Notes: generated from the letters alone by a model not told the origin. A stretch of DNA of 64,000 bases from GCA-002727615 sp964442655 (GCA_964442655.1 CAYTZM010000005.1:1-64000), one strand, 5' to 3'. Positions 17,300-27,384 are shown, counted from the first letter of the stretch. Numbers and translations: made by a program.

Positions 17300-18187
17300 A
17301 TGACAATAAAATTATTTAAAACATTTTTAGTTGATAGAGCAACACTTTTACTACAAGGCGAAGACGTCAATGACTTCTTACAAAATATAATCAGTAATAA
17401 TATAGATTTAGTTACAAAAGACCAGTCTATTTATTCTACTTTATTAAATCCACAAGGAAAATTCATGTTTGATTTTATCTTATTTAAAAAAAATAACTTA
17501 AATGAGATATATTTAGATTGTGATAAAAATAGAGCTGAACAACTAATAAAAACTTTAAACTTATACAAACTAAGAAAAAATGTACAAATTTCTATTTTAA
17601 ATAAAATAAAAACAATATGTGTATATGGAGAAGACAAAAATATATTTAAAATACTAAAATTAAATAGTAAGGAGGGTTCTTCTAAAATTATAAATACTAG
17701 TGTAAAAATTGTAGATCCTAGAAATAAGAATCTTGGAATTAGAATATACAAATTTAATGAAAAAAATTCTATAAACCTTTCTAAGATTAAATCAGAACCC
17801 ATATCAAAATATGACGAATTAAGAATTAATTTAGTCATACCAGATAGTTCAAAAGATTTAGAAATTGGAAAAAGCTTTCTCCTGGAAAACAACTTTGATG
17901 AATTAAAAGCTATAGATTTTAAAAAAGGTTGCTACATAGGACAAGAAAATACAGCTAGACAAAAATATAGAGGCACACACAAAAAAATACTAGCCAAAGT
18001 GAAAATATATGGCAAAAATCTAAAAAATGGCACCAAAATCATATATAAAGATAGACATATAGGTAATATACGTTCATCTACCAATAAGACTGGATTAGTC
18101 ACTATTAGAACTGAAGTATACCAAGAATTTATTAAAAATAATTCTAAAATTAGTGTATTAAATAGTTATATTAAATTTAAAAATTAA
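17300..18187 (+). CDS. ygfZ: Folate-binding protein YgfZ/GcvT-like
   Basis: Tetrahydrofolate-dependent protein that helps build or repair certain Fe-S enzymes such as MiaB. The 295-residue sequence has the family signature KKGCYIGQENTAR near residues 208-220, with the conserved Cys, and the GcvT-like N-terminal start FLQNIISNNIDL. It lacks the aminomethyltransferase active site. Very Lys/Asn-rich, matching low GC. Its last four bases overlap the convergent ppdK stop, so the two transcripts collide. Confidence 0.92.
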   Translation: MTIKLFKTFLVDRATLLLQGEDVNDFLQNIISNNIDLVTKDQSIYSTLLNPQGKFMFDFILFKKNNLNEIYLDCDKNRAEQLIKTLNLYKLRKNVQISILNKIKTICVYGEDKNIFKILKLNSKEGSSKIINTSVKIVDPRNKNLGIRIYKFNEKNSINLSKIKSEPISKYDELRINLVIPDSSKDLEIGKSFLLENNFDELKAIDFKKGCYIGQENTARQKYRGTHKKILAKVKIYGKNLKNGTKIIYKDRHIGNIRSSTNKTGLVTIRTEVYQEFIKNNSKISVLNSYIKFKN

Positions 18188-20847
18188 CTGTTTTTAATTT
18201 TCGATTGAGCTGCTGACAATCTAGCAATAGGAACTCTATAAGGTGAACAAGACACATAATTTAAACCAGTCTTATGAAAAAATTCAATTGATCTAGGGTC
18301 CCCTCCGTGCTCTCCACATATTCCCAACTTTAAATTTTTATTTTCACTTTTACCGGAATCACTAGCTATAGAAACTAATTTACCAACTCCATTAATGTCA
18401 ATAGAAACGAACGGGTCATTATCAATTAAATTCTTCTCCATATAATCAGGCATAAACTTACCACTATCATCTCTGCTTATGCCTAGAGTAGTTTGTGTCA
18501 AATCATTAGTTCCAAAGCTAAAAAAGTCAGCATATTTTGCAATTTCCTTCGCATTTAAAGCAGCTCTTGGAAGTTCTACCATTGTACCAACTAAATAATT
18601 TATCTTAAAATTAAGTTCTTTCATTATTCTTTCAGCTATTCTATTTATACCATTTTTTATAAAAATTAATTCTGTTTGGCTAATAATAAGTGGCACCATT
18701 ATTTCAGGTACAATTTTTATATCAAATTTCTTTGATACCTCTATTGCTGCTTCAAATATAGACTTTGCCTGCATTTCATAAATCTCTGGAAAAGTTATTC
18801 CTAAGCGACAACCACGATGACCTAGCATTGGATTTTGCTCTTCTAACTGCAAGACTCTAGACTTTATCACAGACTTTTCTTGACCCAATTTATCTGCAAG
18901 ATATTCAAGCTCTTCAACCTCTTTAGGTAAAAACTCATGCAAAGGAGGATCTAATAATCTAATAGTTACTGGAAGTTCTTTCATTAAAGTAAAAATTTCA
19001 GTAAAATCATTTTTTTGCATAGGTCTTATTTTATTAAGAGCTACCTTTCTATCATTTTCATTATCAGAAAAAATCATTTCTCTAACTGCTAATATTCTTT
19101 CATTATCAAAAAACATGTGTTCAGTTCTACATAATCCTATTCCTTCAGCACCAAACTCTAAAGCAACTTTTACATCTTGAGGGGTTTCAGCATTTGCTCT
19201 TATTTTTAACTTTCTTATTTCGTCAGCCCAATTCATTAATTTAGAAAATTCCTCTGATAGTTTAGGCATTATAGTAGACACTTCTCCAAAAATAACTTCT
19301 CCAGAACTTCCATCTATAGTAATTATAGCACCTTCTTTAACCTGAACTCCACTTACCATAAACTCATTCTTATCGTGATCTATAATGATATCGCCAGCAC
19401 CTGCAACACAAGGCCTGCCCATTCCTCGGGCTACAACAGCCGCATGACTAGTCATTCCTCCTCTACTAGTTAAAATACCGTTAGAAGCGTGCATCCCATG
19501 AATATCTTCTGGACTGGTTTCCATTCTAACTAAAATTACAGATTCCCCATTGTTAGACAACTCAACTGCTAAATCTGAATTGAAAACAACTTTACCAGAA
19601 GCTGCCCCAGGCGATGCAGGCAATCCTTTAGAAATTATATTTTTGTTAGCATTTGGGTCTAAAGTAGGATGTAATAATTGATCTAACCCTAAAGGTTCTA
19701 CTCTTAATATTGCATCTTCTTTTGAAATCAATTTTTCATCAAACATATCTACAGCAATTTTAACTGCTGCTGCAGAAGTTCTTTTTCCTGATCTTGTCTG
19801 TAATATCCATAATTTACTTTTCTGCACCGTAAATTCTATATCTTGCATATCTTTATAATGATTTTCTAATTTTTTAAAAATTTGTACTAATTCATTATAT
19901 ATTTCTGGAATAAATTCTTCCATAGACAAAGAATCAGAACCTTGCTCCTTTCTTTCTCTAATAGTTAAATTTTGGGGGGTTCTTATGCCTGCTACTACAT
20001 CTTCTCCTTGGGCATTTATCAAATATTCGCCATAGTAATTATTTTTTCCGCTAGAAGGATTCCTTGTAAAAGCTACTCCAGTACAACAATCATCCCCCAT
20101 GTTACCAAACACCATAGCTTGAATATTAACAGCTGTACCCCATGACTCAGGAATTTCATTTAATTTTCTATACGTAATAGCTCTTTGATTCATCCAAGAG
20201 CTAAATACTGCGCCCACTGCTCCCCATAATTGTTCTATAGGATCTTGAGGAAAATCATTACCTGTATTTTCCTTAACCAACTTTTTAAATAATTCAGTAA
20301 TATTCTTCCAAGAATTAGCATCAACTTCTGTATCTAAAATAATATTATTAGATCTTTTTTCTTGTTCTATAATATCTTCAAACTCAAAAGATTCTATTCC
20401 TAAAACTACATCACTATACATTTGTATGAATCTTCTATAACTATCATAAGCAAAACGATCGTCGTTACTCGCATTACATATACCTTCCACTGTCTCATCA
20501 TTAAGACCTAAATTTAAGACAGTATCCATCATGCCAGGCATTGAAGCTCTTGCACCAGAGCGCACGGATAATAATAAAGGAAACTTAGAATCCCCAAACT
20601 TCATTTTTGTCATTTGTTCAATATTTTTTAGTGCTTCTAAAACTTGTTTTGTTAACTCTGCAGGGTATTTTTCATTATTTTTATAATAGTAATTACATAC
20701 TTCAGTAGTAATTGTAAAACCAGCAGGAACAGGAATACCAATACTATTCATCTCCGCCAAATTTGCACCTTTCCCACCCAACAAATTTTTAAGTTCTGCA
20801 TTACCCTCAGCTCTTCCTTTGCCAAAAGTATAAACCCACTTATTCAT
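18184..20847 (-). CDS. ppdK: Pyruvate, phosphate dikinase
   Basis: Reversibly makes phosphoenolpyruvate from pyruvate, ATP and phosphate, linking glycolysis and gluconeogenesis. At 887 aa it is the normal bacterial length. The N-terminal ATP-grasp domain begins LLGGKGANLAEMN and includes SVRSGARASMPGMMDTVLN. The central swivelling domain has GGMTSHAAVVARGMG with the phospho-His at residue 468 by my count. The C-terminal barrel ends with the catalytic Cys in GICGEHGGDP. It follows glyS on the same strand, a neighbourhood seen in other alphaproteobacteria. Confidence 0.97.
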   Translation of the reverse strand: MNKWVYTFGKGRAEGNAELKNLLGGKGANLAEMNSIGIPVPAGFTITTEVCNYYYKNNEKYPAELTKQVLEALKNIEQMTKMKFGDSKFPLLLSVRSGARASMPGMMDTVLNLGLNDETVEGICNASNDDRFAYDSYRRFIQMYSDVVLGIESFEFEDIIEQEKRSNNIILDTEVDANSWKNITELFKKLVKENTGNDFPQDPIEQLWGAVGAVFSSWMNQRAITYRKLNEIPESWGTAVNIQAMVFGNMGDDCCTGVAFTRNPSSGKNNYYGEYLINAQGEDVVAGIRTPQNLTIRERKEQGSDSLSMEEFIPEIYNELVQIFKKLENHYKDMQDIEFTVQKSKLWILQTRSGKRTSAAAVKIAVDMFDEKLISKEDAILRVEPLGLDQLLHPTLDPNANKNIISKGLPASPGAASGKVVFNSDLAVELSNNGESVILVRMETSPEDIHGMHASNGILTSRGGMTSHAAVVARGMGRPCVAGAGDIIIDHDKNEFMVSGVQVKEGAIITIDGSSGEVIFGEVSTIMPKLSEEFSKLMNWADEIRKLKIRANAETPQDVKVALEFGAEGIGLCRTEHMFFDNERILAVREMIFSDNENDRKVALNKIRPMQKNDFTEIFTLMKELPVTIRLLDPPLHEFLPKEVEELEYLADKLGQEKSVIKSRVLQLEEQNPMLGHRGCRLGITFPEIYEMQAKSIFEAAIEVSKKFDIKIVPEIMVPLIISQTELIFIKNGINRIAERIMKELNFKINYLVGTMVELPRAALNAKEIAKYADFFSFGTNDLTQTTLGISRDDSGKFMPDYMEKNLIDNDPFVSIDINGVGKLVSIASDSGKSENKNLKLGICGEHGGDPRSIEFFHKTGLNYVSCSPYRVPIARLSAAQSKIKNS

Positions 20848-20899
20848 AAAAATTTATCCTTAATAAATTAAAATAGTTAAGTAATTATTTAGCTTCGTT

Positions 20900-22969
20900 T
20901 TATATATCAATCAATGAAAAATCCGCAAAATTAATAAATGTTTTTCTTATTGAAGATAATATATTTAATCTATTTTCTCTTAATTTCTTTTCATTAACAT
21001 TAACTTGCACTTTTTCAAAAAAATGTTCTAACTTTTTATCTATTTTAGAAAAAAGTATCATTGCTTCCTTATACTTTTCATTTGTTAATAAAGATTCGGT
21101 TTTTTTATTTACTTCATTAAAATATTTATATAATTCAAATTCTTCTTTTTCTTTAAATAATTTAGTATTTATTTTTATACCAAATTTCTTCATATCTTTT
21201 TTTTCTTCTATTTCTAATATTCTTCTTACTCTTTTTAAACTTTGAATAAAAATCTTACCATGATTAGTCATGATAAAATCATCCAATACTTTGATTCTTT
21301 TCATTACATCAAATATATCATCATTACTTTTCAAATTACATACTGATAAAATACATGATTTATTTATTCCTAAATCACGTAAATAAATCTTTAACCTCTC
21401 TATTAAAAAATTTATGGAAATATTTATACAATCACTTTTCGAAACAATAAGCTTATAATTTTGTTTGGAATATTTATAATAAGAATCAGCTATTACCTCA
21501 CTAAGCAAAATCCTAATATTATTTTCCAAAATAATTCTAATTATACCTAAACTAGACCGCCTGATTCCAAAGGGGTCCTTAGAACCAGTAGGTTTTAAAT
21601 CAATTGCCATAAAACCCACTAAACTATCTAGTTTATCTGTAAAGGCCAATAATGAAGACTCTGATAAAGATGGACATTTATCACTTGGTCCAACTGGAGA
21701 ATAATGTTCTTTTATTGCCAATACTACCTTTTTATCTAAACCTGCTGCTTCAGCATATCTACTTCCAATAATACCTTGTAGCTCTGGCATTTCATAAACT
21801 ACTTCACTACATAGATCCGCTTTAGCCAGTTCTGCCGAAATAAGAGCTAAGTTCATATCAACTGCAAAATTATTTCCATATATCTTAATAAGGCCTTTAA
21901 TTCTTTCTACCTTCTCTTCCATTGTCCCTAATAAACGATGAAAAATAATATTATTAAGATTTTTAGAATAATCTTTTAAGCCTTTCTTAATATCATTATT
22001 ATAAAAAAATCTTGCATCTGATAAACGAGCTCTCAAAACCTTAGAATTACCAGAAATAATTTCTTTACCATTTACAGGAATATTTGACACTCCAATAAAT
22101 TTATTACTCAAAGTTTTATTTTTATTTAATAAAGGAAAATATTTCTGTTGCTTCATCATTGTTAATTTTAAAATCTCTTCAGGAAGTGATAAATATTCTT
22201 TATCAAACTCTCCTATAAAGAGATAAGGATACTCCACTATATTTGCTACTTCTTCTACTAACTCAAGTAAAGGTTTAAAATTCAAATTATATTTTTTTGA
22301 TAATTTTTGACCATCAGAAATAATTATTTTACTTCTTTCTTCTGAATTAACTAATACATTAGCTTTTTTTAATTTATTAATATAATCATTTTTATTATTA
22401 ACTATAATTTTATCAGGAGACACAAATCTATGACCAAAAGTAAAATTTCCGCTATTAATTTCATCTATATTAAAGTCAATAACCTCTTTTTCAAACAAAC
22501 ATAAAATAGAATGGAGAGGTCTTATCCATCTTAAATCTCCTTTTCCCCATCTCATAGATTTGCTCCATGGAAATTTTAATATAACTGTTTTAATAGCCTC
22601 TTTAATAATATTTTTTCCATCTTCTCCATGTTTTTTATATTTATAAAAATAAAACTCTCCTTTAGGAGTTTCTTTAATAATAAGATCATTTTCAGAAACT
22701 CCGAAACTTTTTGCAAAACCAATTACAGCTATTTTTTTTGCATCAATTCTAGGGCCTCTCTTTTCAATATAAATATCTTCAGTTTTATGAGAAACTTCTT
22801 CTACACATAAAACTAAACGCATTGGACTCCAAAAAACTTGCGACTCACCAAATTTTAAACCATTCTCATTTAAATATTTTGAAAAAGAGGCCTCTAAGTT
22901 TTTTGCTCCAGACTTCTGTAAGCCCGCAGGGATTTCCTCACTAAATAACTCAATTAGCAGTTGTCCCAT
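20900..22969 (-). CDS. glyS: Glycyl-tRNA synthetase, beta subunit
   Basis: The 689-residue tRNA-recognition subunit of the alpha2beta2 glycyl-tRNA synthetase. Signatures are LLIELFSEEIPAGLQ at the N-terminus, SMRWGKGDLRWIRPLHSI, LTMMKQQKYFPL and the HD-like KADLCSEVVYEMPELQG. The C-terminal helical anticodon-recognition part is very Lys/Ile-rich. It starts 3 bases after the glyQ stop, so the subunits are made together. Confidence 0.97.
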   Translation of the reverse strand: MGQLLIELFSEEIPAGLQKSGAKNLEASFSKYLNENGLKFGESQVFWSPMRLVLCVEEVSHKTEDIYIEKRGPRIDAKKIAVIGFAKSFGVSENDLIIKETPKGEFYFYKYKKHGEDGKNIIKEAIKTVILKFPWSKSMRWGKGDLRWIRPLHSILCLFEKEVIDFNIDEINSGNFTFGHRFVSPDKIIVNNKNDYINKLKKANVLVNSEERSKIIISDGQKLSKKYNLNFKPLLELVEEVANIVEYPYLFIGEFDKEYLSLPEEILKLTMMKQQKYFPLLNKNKTLSNKFIGVSNIPVNGKEIISGNSKVLRARLSDARFFYNNDIKKGLKDYSKNLNNIIFHRLLGTMEEKVERIKGLIKIYGNNFAVDMNLALISAELAKADLCSEVVYEMPELQGIIGSRYAEAAGLDKKVVLAIKEHYSPVGPSDKCPSLSESSLLAFTDKLDSLVGFMAIDLKPTGSKDPFGIRRSSLGIIRIILENNIRILLSEVIADSYYKYSKQNYKLIVSKSDCINISINFLIERLKIYLRDLGINKSCILSVCNLKSNDDIFDVMKRIKVLDDFIMTNHGKIFIQSLKRVRRILEIEEKKDMKKFGIKINTKLFKEKEEFELYKYFNEVNKKTESLLTNEKYKEAMILFSKIDKKLEHFFEKVQVNVNEKKLRENRLNILSSIRKTFINFADFSLIDI

Positions 22970-22972
22970 TTA

Positions 22973-23836
22973 TTATTCACCTATATCTTTAACATATAAG
23001 TCTGCACATAATTTTACCATTGCACGCACTCTTGCAATATATGTCGCTCTTTCATTTACTCCAATTACTCCACTAGCATCAATTAAATTAAAAATATGAC
23101 TAGCTTTAATACATTGTTCGTAAGCCGGCAAAACTAAATTCTCTTCAATTAAATTTTTAGTTAATTTTTCTAATTCAGTAAAATTTTTAATTAGAACTTT
23201 TGAATCAGATTTTTCAAAATTATACTTAGATTGTTCAATTTCATTCTGTAAAAATATATCTCCATATTTTACACCATTGTTATTCCAAATAATATCATAT
23301 ACATTATCTATTCTTTGAATATACATAGCTATTCTTTCTAAACCATAAGTTAACTCTCCTGTGACAGGTTTACAATCAATACCTCCTATTTGTTGAAAAT
23401 AAGTAAACTGAGATATTTCCATCCCATTACACCAAACTTCCCATCCTAATCCCCAAGCTCCTAATGTAGGACTTTCCCAATCATCTTCAACAAAACGAAT
23501 ATCATTTTTTAAAGAATCTATACCTATAACTTTTAAACTTTCCAAATACAACTTTTGTATATTTTTTGGAGAAGGCTTTAATACAGTCTGGAATTGATAA
23601 TAATGTTGTAATCTATTAGGATTTTCACCATACCTTCCATCTGAAGGCCTACGACAAGGCTGAACATATGCCGCTTTCCAATCATCTTTTCCTAAAGCTC
23701 TTAATGCTGTCGCAGGGTGAAATGTCCCAGCGCCAACTTCCATATCAATAGGCTGCAATATTATACACCCTTTTTGTGCCCAATACTTTTGTAATTTAAA
23801 AATAATTGACTGAAATGAATTATCTGAATTAGTCAT
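22973..23836 (-). CDS. glyQ: Glycyl-tRNA synthetase, alpha subunit
   Basis: Catalytic class II subunit of 287 aa, charging tRNA-Gly together with GlyS. Signatures are LQKYWAQKGCIILQPIDMEV, the motif-2 region YVQPCRRPSDGRYGENPNR and LTYGLERIAMYIQ near motif 3. It is the upstream gene of glyQS. A small zinc-ribbon membrane protein gene lies 22 bases before it on the same strand. Confidence 0.97.
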   Translation of the reverse strand: MTNSDNSFQSIIFKLQKYWAQKGCIILQPIDMEVGAGTFHPATALRALGKDDWKAAYVQPCRRPSDGRYGENPNRLQHYYQFQTVLKPSPKNIQKLYLESLKVIGIDSLKNDIRFVEDDWESPTLGAWGLGWEVWCNGMEISQFTYFQQIGGIDCKPVTGELTYGLERIAMYIQRIDNVYDIIWNNNGVKYGDIFLQNEIEQSKYNFEKSDSKVLIKNFTELEKLTKNLIEENLVLPAYEQCIKASHIFNLIDASGVIGVNERATYIARVRAMVKLCADLYVKDIGE

Positions 23837-23858
23837 TAATATTTAACCATTTTCATTT

Positions 23859-24095
23859 CTAAGAATCACATTCTGTACATGAACTACCTGGCATAAAATA
23901 ACTTCCACAATTTGTACATTTTTGTAAATCTTGTACTTTATCTTGTGTAAACTTACTGGAAGATTCTTTTTTATTAACTTGTTCTTTTTTTAATTTATTT
24001 TTTTTAGAGCCTCTTTCCAGCATTTTAAAACCATACCAAATTAAACAAATTATAAAAATTAAAAGTAAAATTTTTGGTATACTAAAACCTAACAT
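23859..24095 (-). CDS. Small membrane protein with C-terminal zinc ribbon
   Basis: A 78-residue protein with one N-terminal membrane helix (about residues 6-24), a Lys-rich linker and a C-terminal CTNCGSYFMPGSSCTECDS knuckle, whose two Cys pairs should bind zinc. The topology puts the ribbon in the cytoplasm if positive-inside holds. The family name is unknown to me; similar short proteins occur next to glyQ in other alphaproteobacteria. It lies between the S49 peptidase and glyQ on the same strand. Function unknown. Confidence 0.75.
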   Translation of the reverse strand: MLGFSIPKILLLIFIICLIWYGFKMLERGSKKNKLKKEQVNKKESSSKFTQDKVQDLQKCTNCGSYFMPGSSCTECDS

Positions 24096-24122
24096 GTTAT
24101 CTCCTATTACAAATAATTCAAT

Positions 24123-24953
24123 TTAAAGGCCAAATTTAGCAAAAGCAATTCTTTCTTCAATATACTCTATTATTTTATAATAACTACTTGAAGACAAACC
24201 AAGTCTTTGTCCTAATTTTTTTCTTCCAGAAATTTCTTTAAAAACAATATTATCTCCAAATCTTTCTCTCATAACTTGTTTTAATTCACCTACAGAATCT
24301 GCTAAACCTATTTCACAAGCTTTAGTACCAGAAAAAATTTTAGCCTCAAATATACCTTCTTTTTTAATTATAGTATCTTTAAGTTTTTTTCCTCTCCTCA
24401 GAGAAACCCAATCTTTAAATTGTTGATGTATCTCTTCTTGTAAATCTGTAATTAATTTAACATCATCTGGATTCTGAGGTTGAAAAGGATCCAATAATCC
24501 TTTATTTTCACCCTTTGCAAAAACTCTTCTTTCCACTCCAATTTTTTTTATAACTTCTACGAAACCAAAACCTGCAGAAATTACTCCTATAGATCCTAAT
24601 ATAGACGAAGGCATTACATATATTTCATCGGCTGCACAAGCTAACCAGTAACCTCCAGAAGCGGCCACATCTTCCACAAATGCAGAAACAGGAACATTTT
24701 TCTTTTTAGATAATTCTAATATTCTTTCTGAAATTAATGCTGATTGAACAGGAGAACCTCCAGGAGAATTAATTATCAATGCCACACCTGATAGCTTCTT
24801 AGTTGCAAATGCGCGTTCTAATTGTTTATCCAATTTTTCTAATGAAAGATTACTTGAACCCGGAAATTTTGAACCACTAGCAATCACACCAGACAACCTT
24901 ATTACATTAATAATTGGTCTGTTTTTATTAAAAATCTTAGTAATAAATTTCAT
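24123..24953 (-). CDS. S49-family membrane-associated serine protease (SohB/SppA-like)
   Basis: Short S49 peptidase of 276 aa, a single-domain form like archaeal SppA and bacterial SohB rather than the 600-residue SppA. The oxyanion region is VALIINSPGGSPVQSALIS, the nucleophile Ser is in DVAASGGYWLA (near residue 106), and SSILGSIGVISAG follows. Such enzymes cut signal peptides and membrane-protein fragments. No clear N-terminal membrane helix is seen. An in-frame TTG lies 3 bases upstream; the ATG is preferred with GAGGA eight bases before it. Confidence 0.88.
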   Translation of the reverse strand: MKFITKIFNKNRPIINVIRLSGVIASGSKFPGSSNLSLEKLDKQLERAFATKKLSGVALIINSPGGSPVQSALISERILELSKKKNVPVSAFVEDVAASGGYWLACAADEIYVMPSSILGSIGVISAGFGFVEVIKKIGVERRVFAKGENKGLLDPFQPQNPDDVKLITDLQEEIHQQFKDWVSLRRGKKLKDTIIKKEGIFEAKIFSGTKACEIGLADSVGELKQVMRERFGDNIVFKEISGRKKLGQRLGLSSSSYYKIIEYIEERIAFAKFGL

Positions 24954-24981
24954 CAAATATATCCTCTAATTACATAATAAA

Positions 24982-25722
24982 TTAATACTTATTAAGATCT
25001 ATATTACTTGTATTCATTAAAATGCTATTACAATCTTCTGTATATGTTCCATCATCATTATGCAAAACTAATCCTGATAATAATTTTACTTCTGATTTAG
25101 ACTTCTTTTTAGCTTGTACAATAATTAATTTTGAAGGTAAACCTTTCTTAGCCCATAAGGGAAATATTCTTATATCTCCCCAATCTTTATTTAGATATTG
25201 CATTATCATATCAAGATACTCAGACCTATATATAAAATTTAAATATCCTTTAGGTTTTAATTTTTTATATGCCGCAGAAAACCACAAATAAATACCATCT
25301 TCATATTTTGAATCCATTTTGTTGTTGTTTAAAGATAATAAAAAATTTTCTTTATTAAAATAAGGAGGATTCATAACAACTCTATCAAAAGTATTATTTA
25401 AATCTGCCAAAAATGAATCTTTTTTTAAATCATCATAAATCATCTGAATATTTAAGTCTTTTAAATTATTTAATATAATATTTTTTTTAGCTATTTTTAT
25501 TAATTCCTTATTTTTTTCAATTGCTATAATTTTAGATAAAGGAAAGCGTTTTGCTAGCGAAAGCGTTACAATTCCTGTACCTGTTCCTAATTCTAAACAA
25601 TTATCATAAGAACTGACAGAAGAAGCTAATAAAATAGAATCAATTCCAACCCTGAAGCCTTTTTTAGGTTGATACAAATTTATAAAACCATTCAATATAT
25701 TATTTTTAGTAACTTCCATCAT
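24982..25722 (-). CDS. trmN6: tRNA1(Val) (adenine-N6)-methyltransferase-like protein
   Basis: Class I SAM-dependent methyltransferase, about 246 aa. N-terminal LYQPKKGFRVGIDSILLASS and LELGTGTGIVTLSLAKRF (SAM-binding) lead to VMNPPYF, the NPPY motif of N6-adenine methylases. This arrangement fits the TrmN6/YfiC group that methylates A37 of tRNA-Val. The far upstream TTG (25734) sits before TTGGA, which acts as Shine-Dalgarno for the ATG at 25722. It is downstream of a 140-base AT-rich divergent gap with ispB. Family good, substrate inferred. Confidence 0.85.
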   Translation of the reverse strand: MMEVTKNNILNGFINLYQPKKGFRVGIDSILLASSVSSYDNCLELGTGTGIVTLSLAKRFPLSKIIAIEKNKELIKIAKKNIILNNLKDLNIQMIYDDLKKDSFLADLNNTFDRVVMNPPYFNKENFLLSLNNNKMDSKYEDGIYLWFSAAYKKLKPKGYLNFIYRSEYLDMIMQYLNKDWGDIRIFPLWAKKGLPSKLIIVQAKKKSKSEVKLLSGLVLHNDDGTYTEDCNSILMNTSNIDLNKY

Positions 25723-25874
25723 ATATATGTCCAAAAAACTTTAAATACTTTAAATTTAAAGTTATATAAATAGCATTAATGAAATTATATTTTAAATAAT
25801 ATCTATAAATATTTATTTATAATACATAAGTCTATATAGAATAAATAAACATTAAAAATTTATTAGGAAATTTA

Positions 25875-26873
25875 TTGATAAAAAATATAAATAAAAAGAA
25901 ATATAATATTAGAGAAATACAAAATCTAATAAATAAAGATTTACTACAAGTAAATCAAATAATAGAAAAAAATATTGGTAAAAAAGTTCCTTTAATAAAA
26001 AACTTATCAAACCATATTTTCTCTGCTGGTGGAAAAAGAATTAGGCCTATTATAACTTTATTAACTGCCAATTTATGTAAATATAAAGGAAATACCCATA
26101 TAGCTTTAGCTGCATGTATCGAATTAATTCATACAGCAACATTATTACACGATGATGTAATAGACGAAAGCAAACTAAGAAGAGGAATTCCTACAGCGAA
26201 TAATGTTTTTGGAAATAAAAGCAGTATATTAGTAGGCGATTTTCTTTTTTCTTTAGCTTTTGAATTGCTGGTAAAGAATAGTTCTAAACCTATTCTACAA
26301 ATTTTATCTAAAACCTCTTCAACTATTGCCCAAGGCGAGGTAATGCAACTATCCACAATTAAAAATTATGATACATCTGAAGATATATATATGAAAATCA
26401 TCGAAGCAAAAACTGCTAGTTTATTTTCAGCAGCGTCTGAAATTAGTGCTCTAATGTCAAAAAATAATAAAAAAGCACAAAATGCCTTAAGAAACTATGG
26501 AAAAAATATAGGAATTGCATTTCAACTAGTTGACGATGCTTTAGACTATAATGGAACATCTATTATAGGAAAAACAATTGGTGATGACTTTAGAGAGGGC
26601 AAAATTACTCTGCCAATAATACTATGTATTTCTAAAGCAAATGAAGAGGAAAAAATATTTTGGAAAAAAACAATAGAATCATTGAATCAAAATAAAAATG
26701 ATTTTAATACAGCTCTTAAAATAATAGAAAAATATAATGCTGTTAACTTAACTTTAGAAAGAGCAAAAAAATATAGCTCATATGCTATAGAATCCTTAAA
26801 TACTTTTCCTAATTCTAAATTTAAGTCAGCTCTAGAGTCTCTTGCAATAATTGCAATCAATAGAGATAAATAA
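25875..26873 (+). CDS. ispB: Polyprenyl diphosphate synthase (octaprenyl/decaprenyl-type)
   Basis: Trans-prenyltransferase of 332 aa making the long side chain of ubiquinone. The first Asp-rich motif LLHDDVIDES and second LVDDALDYNG bind the Mg-diphosphate; GGKRIRPIITLL binds the isopentenyl diphosphate. The start is TTG, six bases after AGGA, and no other start precedes the conserved region. Divergent from trmN6. Product chain length cannot be read directly, but the family is the respiratory-quinone type. Confidence 0.92.
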   Translation: MIKNINKKKYNIREIQNLINKDLLQVNQIIEKNIGKKVPLIKNLSNHIFSAGGKRIRPIITLLTANLCKYKGNTHIALAACIELIHTATLLHDDVIDESKLRRGIPTANNVFGNKSSILVGDFLFSLAFELLVKNSSKPILQILSKTSSTIAQGEVMQLSTIKNYDTSEDIYMKIIEAKTASLFSAASEISALMSKNNKKAQNALRNYGKNIGIAFQLVDDALDYNGTSIIGKTIGDDFREGKITLPIILCISKANEEEKIFWKKTIESLNQNKNDFNTALKIIEKYNAVNLTLERAKKYSSYAIESLNTFPNSKFKSALESLAIIAINRDK

Positions 26874-26910
26874 TATAATCTATATTTTTTAAAAAGAAAT
26901 GTGAAATTCA

Positions 26911-27381
26911 ATGCTTATTAAAATTTTATTAATAATTTTTACATATATTCTTTTATTATTAAATCATTCATTTGCTGACTGGGCTACTGTTATATTTAAC
27001 AAACCATCAGGAAAAAATATTGGTTTTGCTGAAGGAGTAGATAGTTGGTTTTTGAATGCTCCCGCATTTAAATTTAACTTAAAAAATATCGAACCTGGTG
27101 AATACAGGCTAGCACTGTATGATGGAAAAAACTGTAATGACTATGGTGTTTCTGCTGAAATTAATAGACCAGAATTAAAAGATTGGAATCCTTCTAAATT
27201 ACTAATTTTTACAGTTAAGGAAAATAGAATATACAATGTAACACTGGGAATGAAACCAAAAAAATTTACTGATGAAACTGTTGGCCTTATTACTATAGGT
27301 TCCTTAAGAGGACATCCTCTTATAATATTTAAAAAAAATATAAATACCCCATTTGCTTGCGGGATAGTTCCCATAAATTAA
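26911..27381 (+). CDS. Secreted Cu/Zn superoxide dismutase-like protein lacking metal ligands
   Basis: The 156-residue product has a leader ending SFA-DW (residue 22-23). The mature part lines up by eye with SodC: an early beta stretch, IEPGEYRLALYDGKNC where SodC has the PGxHGFHIHxxGxC segment, and a terminal PFACGIV where SodC has YACGVI. The disulfide Cys pair (75 and 150) is kept, but the copper and zinc His of the HGFHIH segment are replaced (EYRLALY) and the later metal-binding region is absent. It should thus not be a dismutase. It is 37 bases downstream of ispB on the same strand. The fold call is by eye and moderate. Confidence 0.6.
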   Translation: MLIKILLIIFTYILLLLNHSFADWATVIFNKPSGKNIGFAEGVDSWFLNAPAFKFNLKNIEPGEYRLALYDGKNCNDYGVSAEINRPELKDWNPSKLLIFTVKENRIYNVTLGMKPKKFTDETVGLITIGSLRGHPLIIFKKNINTPFACGIVPIN

Positions 27382-27384
27382 TCT

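Noticed and set aside
25735..25874. Hidden gene or RNA in the 140-base AT-rich trmN6-ispB gap
   Set aside because: No start with a ribosome-binding site, no stable stem and no tRNA-like features; it is best read as a divergent promoter region.
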